Origin: Phytomonospora sp040655735
Lineage (GTDB): Bacteria > Actinomycetota > Actinomycetes > Mycobacteriales > Micromonosporaceae
Reading direction: 5' to 3'
Assembly: GCF_040655735.1 (NCBI RefSeq)
Contig: NZ_JBFAKK010000012.1
Span: forward strand, 225,109-289,108
Length of the DNA stretch: 64,000 bases
Within the stretch, counting starts at the first letter, position 1; every line of letters starts with the position of its first letter. Position numbers and translations under genes: made by a program. Positions 60,501-64,000 of the stretch are shown one piece after another. Under the pieces are notes generated by a model. It was given only the letters and a program-made list of their open reading frames with translations. It was not told the DNA's origin and ran no database searches.

Positions 60501-61761
60501 TGTCGATGTAGGAGACGTCCTTGCCGGTGTAGACCGGGTTCATGTCCCGCGACTGCGGCGAGGGCGAGGCGCCCCGGGCGGCGAGTTCGTCGCGGACGGC
60601 GTCGAGGAAGTCGCGCGGGGTCGCGCACACGAAGCGCGGCCAGACGTAGCGCTCGTTCCAGTCGCGCTGGATCGCGGTGACCCACTTGTTCGGCGGGGTG
60701 TAGTCGGTGCCGACCGGCAGGAGAATGTTGCGGGTTGCGGCGACGGGCTTGAGGCCCTGGTAGAGCTCGTAGCTCTGCCTTTCGGCGTCCTCAAGCGTGG
60801 ACGCCGAGTCCATCCGCCAGCCGGCGCCGTAGTGGTTGGGCATGTAGTGGGTGAGCACGCCCATGCCGGAGGGGGAGATCCACTCGAACTCGCTGTCGAA
60901 CTGCATGACGGTGGCGTCGCCGGGGGAGTCGTCGTAGTTCTTCAGCATCGGGCCCCACTGGTGGAAGGGGCCGCGCGCCCACGCCGAACCGGTCAGCCCG
61001 GCGGCCGCGAGCAGGCCGGGGAACTGCGGGTCGTGGCCGAAGACGTCGAGCTGCCAGGCGGTCCGGGGGTCGCCGTCGAGGATGCCGCGCTGGTAGCCGA
61101 CGCCGTAGACGATGTTGCGGATGGTGGTCTCAAGACCGGTGAGGTTGGTGTTCGGCTCGTTGTAGGTGCCGCCCAGCAGCTCGGCCTGACCGGTCGACAG
61201 CAGGTGGCGCAGGTCGGCGCGGCGCTCGGGGTGGGTGTCGAAGAACGGCTTGAGGTAGTCGATCTCGGCGAGCACGAACTTGTACAACGGGTCGCGCAGG
61301 GCGAGGTCCATGTGCGCCTCGACGAGGGCGAATCCGTTGGCGGCCCACAGGGGGCGGGTCGAGCCGTCGCCGGCCAGGAACTCCCAGGGGCTGGTGTAGG
61401 CGGCCTGGGTGTTCCACCACACCGGGTCGTAGTGGAAGTGGGAGACGAGGTGCATCGTCCAGCCGAGTTCGTGGCGCTCGATCGTGGTGGTCGTGCGGGC
61501 CAGTTCGGCGCCGTCGGCGTCGGTGAGGGTCACGGCGACATCGTTGTCCGGCACATTCGCATCGATGTCGCAGCCGACCTCCACGGCCAGCTCACCGGTG
61601 CCGGCGGGCACTTCGGCGGTGCCGTTGACACTGCGGCCACTGACGGTGACGGTGTGCGCACCGCCGTCCCGTGCGACGGTCACCCGGATCACCTGCAGGG
61701 GTTCCGCTCGGCTGCCGACGAAAAGATCGGTCGATTCCACTGCTTCGATGCGTGCCGTCAT
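57562..61761 (-). CDS. GH38 alpha-mannosidase, very large
   Basis: 1399 residues. After an N-terminal beta domain (1-100) comes the GH38 catalytic barrel: HFHYDPVWW (108-116, zinc-binding His/Asp), TAWQLDVFGHDPQF with nucleophile Asp239, and GAHHDAITGSESD (zinc/acid-base region). Long beta-sandwich domains typical of the family follow, and the C-terminus (WGTWDLFPEAI, then RVPRGTPPGHYWAMVK) resembles NEW3/alpha-galactosidase-type carbohydrate-associated beta domains. Bacterial GH38 enzymes are usually near 1000 residues, so the C-terminal 300 are an extension. No signal peptide: it should act in the cytoplasm on imported mannosides. ATG 61761 has AAGGTG upstream. Confidence 0.88.
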   Translation of the reverse strand: MTARIEAVESTDLFVGSRAEPLQVIRVTVARDGGAHTVTVSGRSVNGTAEVPAGTGELAVEVGCDIDANVPDNDVAVTLTDADGAELARTTTTIERHELGWTMHLVSHFHYDPVWWNTQAAYTSPWEFLAGDGSTRPLWAANGFALVEAHMDLALRDPLYKFVLAEIDYLKPFFDTHPERRADLRHLLSTGQAELLGGTYNEPNTNLTGLETTIRNIVYGVGYQRGILDGDPRTAWQLDVFGHDPQFPGLLAAAGLTGSAWARGPFHQWGPMLKNYDDSPGDATVMQFDSEFEWISPSGMGVLTHYMPNHYGAGWRMDSASTLEDAERQSYELYQGLKPVAATRNILLPVGTDYTPPNKWVTAIQRDWNERYVWPRFVCATPRDFLDAVRDELAARGASPSPQSRDMNPVYTGKDVSYIDTKQAQRAAEVAALDAERLAVFAGMLDGHGYPHAALDKVWRQLAYGAHHDAITGSESDQVYIDLLTGWREAYDLAAGARDAALDALAARVSDEGVVVTNTLSFQRDGLVRVALPEGVDTAGITDEAGETVASIVTDGHVTFHASDVPSLGWRTYRLVPGQGDGGWTHAEGARIENAHFAVTADAGRGGGLSSVVDKATKRELLRDNGLGNELRVYEEYPTHPQFGEGPWHLLPSGPVRSSSDSAAEVWREESALGQRLVIRGRVEDVDYEQTVTLLHDTERIDCRTRVLDFTGADRLLRVKFACDVPGALPVSEVSAGTIGRGFALPDVDTAKAPWTLDNPANTWFGLSSTAQVLILGGDGEPVGKRAVGVAEIVAPEGVDVRGLVVELARIGVTATTSRADGPRYGWLHVDSNLPDFRVIVGGPDVNPVAAEILDSAGQEYRDDFDEQVEGGQPRVWVPANRPLREVWEPNADLRDLRALPALIVATPDGLVNPGTSVIVASTPGVEAVADDLDEYTVALLTYGIPGFAVDATGALHASLLRSCTGWPSGVWIDPPRRTAPDGTAFQLQHWTHEFDYALVAGAGDWRENALPSKGLEFSTPLHARFADGTGELPGTHSLMSVTPEREVLLTTLKAAGNPIAEGATPVEDGSVTIRLHDATGLGSRATISFAGGRETPLWTADLLEARGEPVEGSTIELAGSEIATLIAEPGHSGAIGPVLGADTEVAEPVYARYWLHNRGPAPIGYQPVGIAISPNLVNVEPGQELELEVRVSSQRTDAEVAGQVHVITPWRDDDLELYDLQPRGHAVQTLSMQVPDDLPDGVYFIQARTHDGRHTIEDTLTVVCGASDVLPVGDPEKAWDESANGTTADTGRATGLTADLATESLILAAGESAAVVARLENGTETVISAELQLASPWGTWDLFPEAIKGATIEPGRTEDVEFPVRVPRGTPPGHYWAMVKVMWFGRVAYLPTLRVEVR

Positions 61762-61816
61762 GCGTGGCACCTTATCCGGAACTCGGCGAAAAGAAACCCG
61801 GCCACCGGGCCGATGA

Positions 61817-63031
61817 TCAAAGTTTGAGAGCCTTGATCGCCTCGATGCGCGGTTTGCGAACCTTCGCGGTGTCCATGCTCGATCCGCGCAGGTCGCCGAG
61901 CTGGTCGCGGACGTAGTCCTGGGTCTCGGCGACGGCGGCGCGCAGGGCGTCGTCGGGCCGGACGAAGGACGCCCACACGATCTCGCCGGCGCCGGGGTCG
62001 TATTCCCACAGGCCGACGAGCCGTCCTCTGTCCACAATGGCCTGTGTGGCGAGGTCGGAGAGCCCGCCGAGCGTGTGGCCGACGACCGAGCGCCGGGCGT
62101 CGGCGGCGTCGAGCATCGAGGCGAGGTCGCGGCGCAGGAGGATCAGGCCGTCGATCCAGCACACCAGCGCGTAGGACGGCTCGGCAGGGGGCTCGAAATC
62201 GGCGAAGGCGGTGGCGTCCTCCCGCCTCATGAGCAGGTCGGTGCCGGCGACCTCGACGAGCTCCAGGTCGGCCACGGCGGCCTTGGCGTCGCGGGCCCCG
62301 AAGCCGGAGAACCAGCGGAACTGGGCCAGGGAGGCCCCGCCCGTCCAGGCGAAGTAGCGGCGGGCGAGTTCGGGGCCGGCGTCGGCGACGGTCCCGGTGG
62401 CGTCCCAGCGCGTGTAGGCGAAACGCTGCTGGTCGAGGCGGCCGCCGGCCGGCACGCGCCGGATCTCGCCGGCGGCCTGGAGGACGCCGAGCGTGGCGGG
62501 CAGGGTCGTCGAGGCGCCCTTCTTGCGGCCCTCGTCGCCGAGGTTGCGCACGGCGTCGCCGAGACGTTCGCGCAGCTCCGCGGGGAGGAGGGGGGTGGAG
62601 GCCTCGTCGAGGACCGTGCGGACCTGGGCGGCGAGGCGGTCGACCTCGCCGTCGGGGACGCCGAGGCGGGTGAGGACCTTGACGGCGGCTTGGGCGCCCG
62701 GGCGGGCGAGGGTGAGGCCGAGGGCGTAGTCGGCGGCGGGGAGGACGTAGGTGCAGCCGCGGGCGGAGGGGAGCTCGTGGATGTCGAGGGCGGCCGCGGC
62801 GTCGTCGGCGGCGGCGCGGGAGGTGCGGGAGCGGGCGAAGAGGGTGACGTAGGGGTTCGCGCCGCCGACCGAGCGGGCCCAGCCGGTGGCGGCGAGGGTG
62901 TTCGCGGGTGGGGATGGGGACGGGGTGGGGGTCGGGGGGAGGAGGCCTTGGCGGTGGGCCCACCAGGCGCGGAGTTTTTCGGGTGGGGGTTTGGGTGTGG
63001 GTGTGGACGCCGGTGTGGATGCCGTGGTCAT
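61817..63031 (-). CDS. AlkZ-like winged-helix DNA glycosylase (HTH_42 family)
   Basis: 404 residues. An N-terminal Pro/Thr-rich segment is followed by EKLRAWWAHRQGLL, the winged-helix repeats (LLPAELRERLGDAVRNLGDE; TTLPATLGVLQAAGEIRRVP), RLDQQRFAYTRW and the late WIDGLILLRRDLASM through WEYDPGAGEIVWASF, characteristic of the winged-helix DNA-binding family that includes AlkZ, which unhooks DNA interstrand crosslinks (azinomycin resistance). Key Gln-x-Gln residues are not unambiguous. ATG 63031 is chosen as the first start before the conserved part; it has no Shine-Dalgarno. Confidence 0.8.
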   Translation of the reverse strand: MTTASTPASTPTPKPPPEKLRAWWAHRQGLLPPTPTPSPSPPANTLAATGWARSVGGANPYVTLFARSRTSRAAADDAAAALDIHELPSARGCTYVLPAADYALGLTLARPGAQAAVKVLTRLGVPDGEVDRLAAQVRTVLDEASTPLLPAELRERLGDAVRNLGDEGRKKGASTTLPATLGVLQAAGEIRRVPAGGRLDQQRFAYTRWDATGTVADAGPELARRYFAWTGGASLAQFRWFSGFGARDAKAAVADLELVEVAGTDLLMRREDATAFADFEPPAEPSYALVCWIDGLILLRRDLASMLDAADARRSVVGHTLGGLSDLATQAIVDRGRLVGLWEYDPGAGEIVWASFVRPDDALRAAVAETQDYVRDQLGDLRGSSMDTAKVRKPRIEAIKALKL

Positions 63032-63154
63032 GGGGGGATGGTGGCAGGTGGGTGGGGCGGGTGTGGGCGGATTGGGGAGGAACGGGGGGTGGGTGGGGTT
63101 GTGGGGTCGGGCTGGGCTGTCGGCCAACGCCGTAGGGCCCGCAGCTCGCGCAGA

Positions 63155-63295
63155 GCTCCGGGTCCAGGGACGGAGTCCCTGGTCAGGGGTCTGGGGGCGA
63201 AGCCTCCCAGCAGGGTCCAGGGACGGAGTCCCTGGCAGGGTCCGGGACGGAGTCCCGGCGGGGGTGCTGGGGGCGGAGCCGCCCAGCCGGGTTTG
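63155..63295. repeat. Array of short palindromic repeats 1
   Basis: CCAGGGACGGAGTCCCTGG occurs at about 63163 and 63213, CCGGGACGGAGTCCCGG at about 63241, and CTGGGGGCG...CGCCCAG-type palindromes between and after them. Such short GC palindromes with GGAG/CTCC centres are a familiar class of intergenic repeats in actinobacteria. Confidence 0.7.
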
Positions 63296-63333
63296 CGACG
63301 ACCACCTGTGCCCGGGTGAGGCAGGCTCGGCGC

Positions 63334-63839
63334 ATGGCCGGTCCCGCGCTCTCTCTGCTCCTCCCAGGCATCGCCGTTCCCCACGAGGCCGCCGCCGCGT
63401 GGCTCTCGGGCTTCTGTCTCCGCCAGGACGGAGCCTGGTTCCGCGTGGTCGACCCGGCGCCGATCGGCCTGACCACGCCTGAGGTCGCCGGGGTCGCCGG
63501 GGTCGCGGATGTTCTCGTGGAGGCCGATTCGGAGCCGGTGGAAGCCGGTCGTGGAGCGGGTTGTTCTTCGCCGGATCGAAACGGAGGGGCCACCCGGTCC
63601 GCCTCCCACTTCTGACTGTAGAAGATCGCCAGACGTGGCTGTTAAGGGCAAGACCGCCGGGCCTGTGGATAACTGACGGGTTGTGGATAACGCCGGGGGC
63701 GACGCATCTGGCGTGCGGTGCGGTGCAGGTGCCGGTGCCGTGGACGGTCACGTACGGCGGCGGTTTCGTGGTGCACGTCGGGGACGCCGCGTTTCTGGAG
63801 GCTTGGCTGGCGCAGCCTGGGTTCCACCTCGTGAAGTAG
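63334..63839 (+). pseudogene. Unknown gene, probably frameshifted
   Basis: One frame gives AGPALSLLLPGIAVPHEAAA through VDPAPIGLTTPEVAG and stops at 63615. A second frame (open from 63561) continues with LPLLTVEDRQTWLLRARPPG, GLWITDGLWITPGATHLA and ends VGDAAFLEAWLAQPGFHLVK at 63839. The two may be halves of one broken gene or one short gene plus noise. No family recognised. It is enclosed by two palindromic repeat arrays. Confidence 0.3.
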
Positions 63840-63868
63840 GTGTGGATGTGCGCGGCTCGCGGTGTTCG

Positions 63869-64000
63869 ATCGGCTGGGTGGCTTCGCCCCCAGCACCGGT
63901 CCCTCGCGTTAGATCCGGCTGGGTGGCTCCGCCCCCAGCACCCCCGCTGGGTGGCTTCGCCCCCAGACCCCCACCAAGGACTCCGTCCCTGGACCCTGCT
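63869..64000. repeat. Array of short palindromic repeats 2 (inverted relative to array 1)
   Basis: CTGGGTGGCTTCGCCCCCAG-type units recur at about 63872, 63920 and 63945, followed by AAGGACTCCGTCCCTGGACCCTGCT, the reverse complement style of array 1. The array runs off the window end. Confidence 0.65.

Noticed and set aside
63664..63690. Two perfect TGTGGATAA DnaA-box-like sequences 18 bases apart
   Set aside because: They are created by a repeated GLWIT codon series in one reading frame, there are only two, and no dnaA, dnaN or AT-rich unwinding region is near. Not an origin.

Overview
The window is a stretch of very GC-rich actinobacterial chromosome. Indicators are the wobble-G/C codon use, many GTG starts, WXG100/CpnT-type proteins, a HelR-type RNA polymerase recycling ATPase, a DUF397 remnant, a large LuxR (LAL) regulator and the cysS-rlmB pair. 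A Streptosporangiales/Thermomonosporaceae-like (Actinomadura-type) host is my best guess, at family level only. No rRNA, tRNA, CRISPR array or intact transposase was seen. A recurrent trait is a TANNNT-like -10 hexamer only 6-9 bases before the start codon, without a Shine-Dalgarno sequence. It is seen before more than a dozen genes and predicts leaderless transcripts; it also settled several start codons here.

Layout. 1-391 is the end of a TetR regulator. 529-4794 is a block (aminotransferase, RDD membrane protein, alpha/beta hydrolase, GlxA-type regulator) bracketed by two inverted copies of a 166-bp MITE-like element inserted at TA dinucleotides inside stop codons. 4804-6594 is an Lrp regulator divergent from hppD (tyrosine catabolism). 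6595-9460 is a decaying zone: duplicated terminators, an oxidoreductase fragment, an intact FAD monooxygenase, and a MarR fragment fused to a frameshifted amidohydrolase. 9474-15348 holds an orphan protein with an eCIS-cargo-like N-terminal motif, an NmrA/EamA/MarR cluster and small membrane proteins. 15631-23976 contains an SDR with a MerR-type promoter, DUF397 debris, a double-MerR regulator divergent from an erythromycin-esterase-like gene, HelR, and a hydrolase/GbsR pair. 24023-31244 has a multicopper oxidase operon, the LAL regulator and an ECF42-type sigma factor operon with a YCII/DGPF protein.

31340-34574 is the most system-like locus: YbaB-like protein, WXG100 protein, CpnT-N-like carrier, His-Me-finger nuclease-like toxin, two candidate immunity genes and a thioredoxin-fold protein without CxxC, all on one strand with short gaps or overlaps. 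No ESX machinery lies in the window. Carrier and toxin are separate, translationally coupled genes. 34617-42280 has a serine hydrolase, a 0.9-kb repeat-rich non-coding stretch with a nested palindrome, two divergent MarR genes, class II fumarase, a sulfatase-modifying-factor-like protein and a SigE/anti-sigma-like pair. 42533-51459 has class I fumarase and two membrane-anchored Hsp70 fusions, one to a PH-like domain and one to a PQQ-like propeller, flanking a methyltransferase and a TetR/MFS efflux pair with two operators. 51535-54675 is cysS-rlmB followed by a Uma2-family gene whose ribosome binding site and start codon can be sealed in a 20-bp perfect hairpin only when transcripts read through from upstream. 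54962-63031 has a hydrolase, a His-rich protein, an unknown protein, a very large GH38 alpha-mannosidase and an AlkZ-like DNA glycosylase. The window ends in short palindromic repeat arrays around a poorly defined gene.
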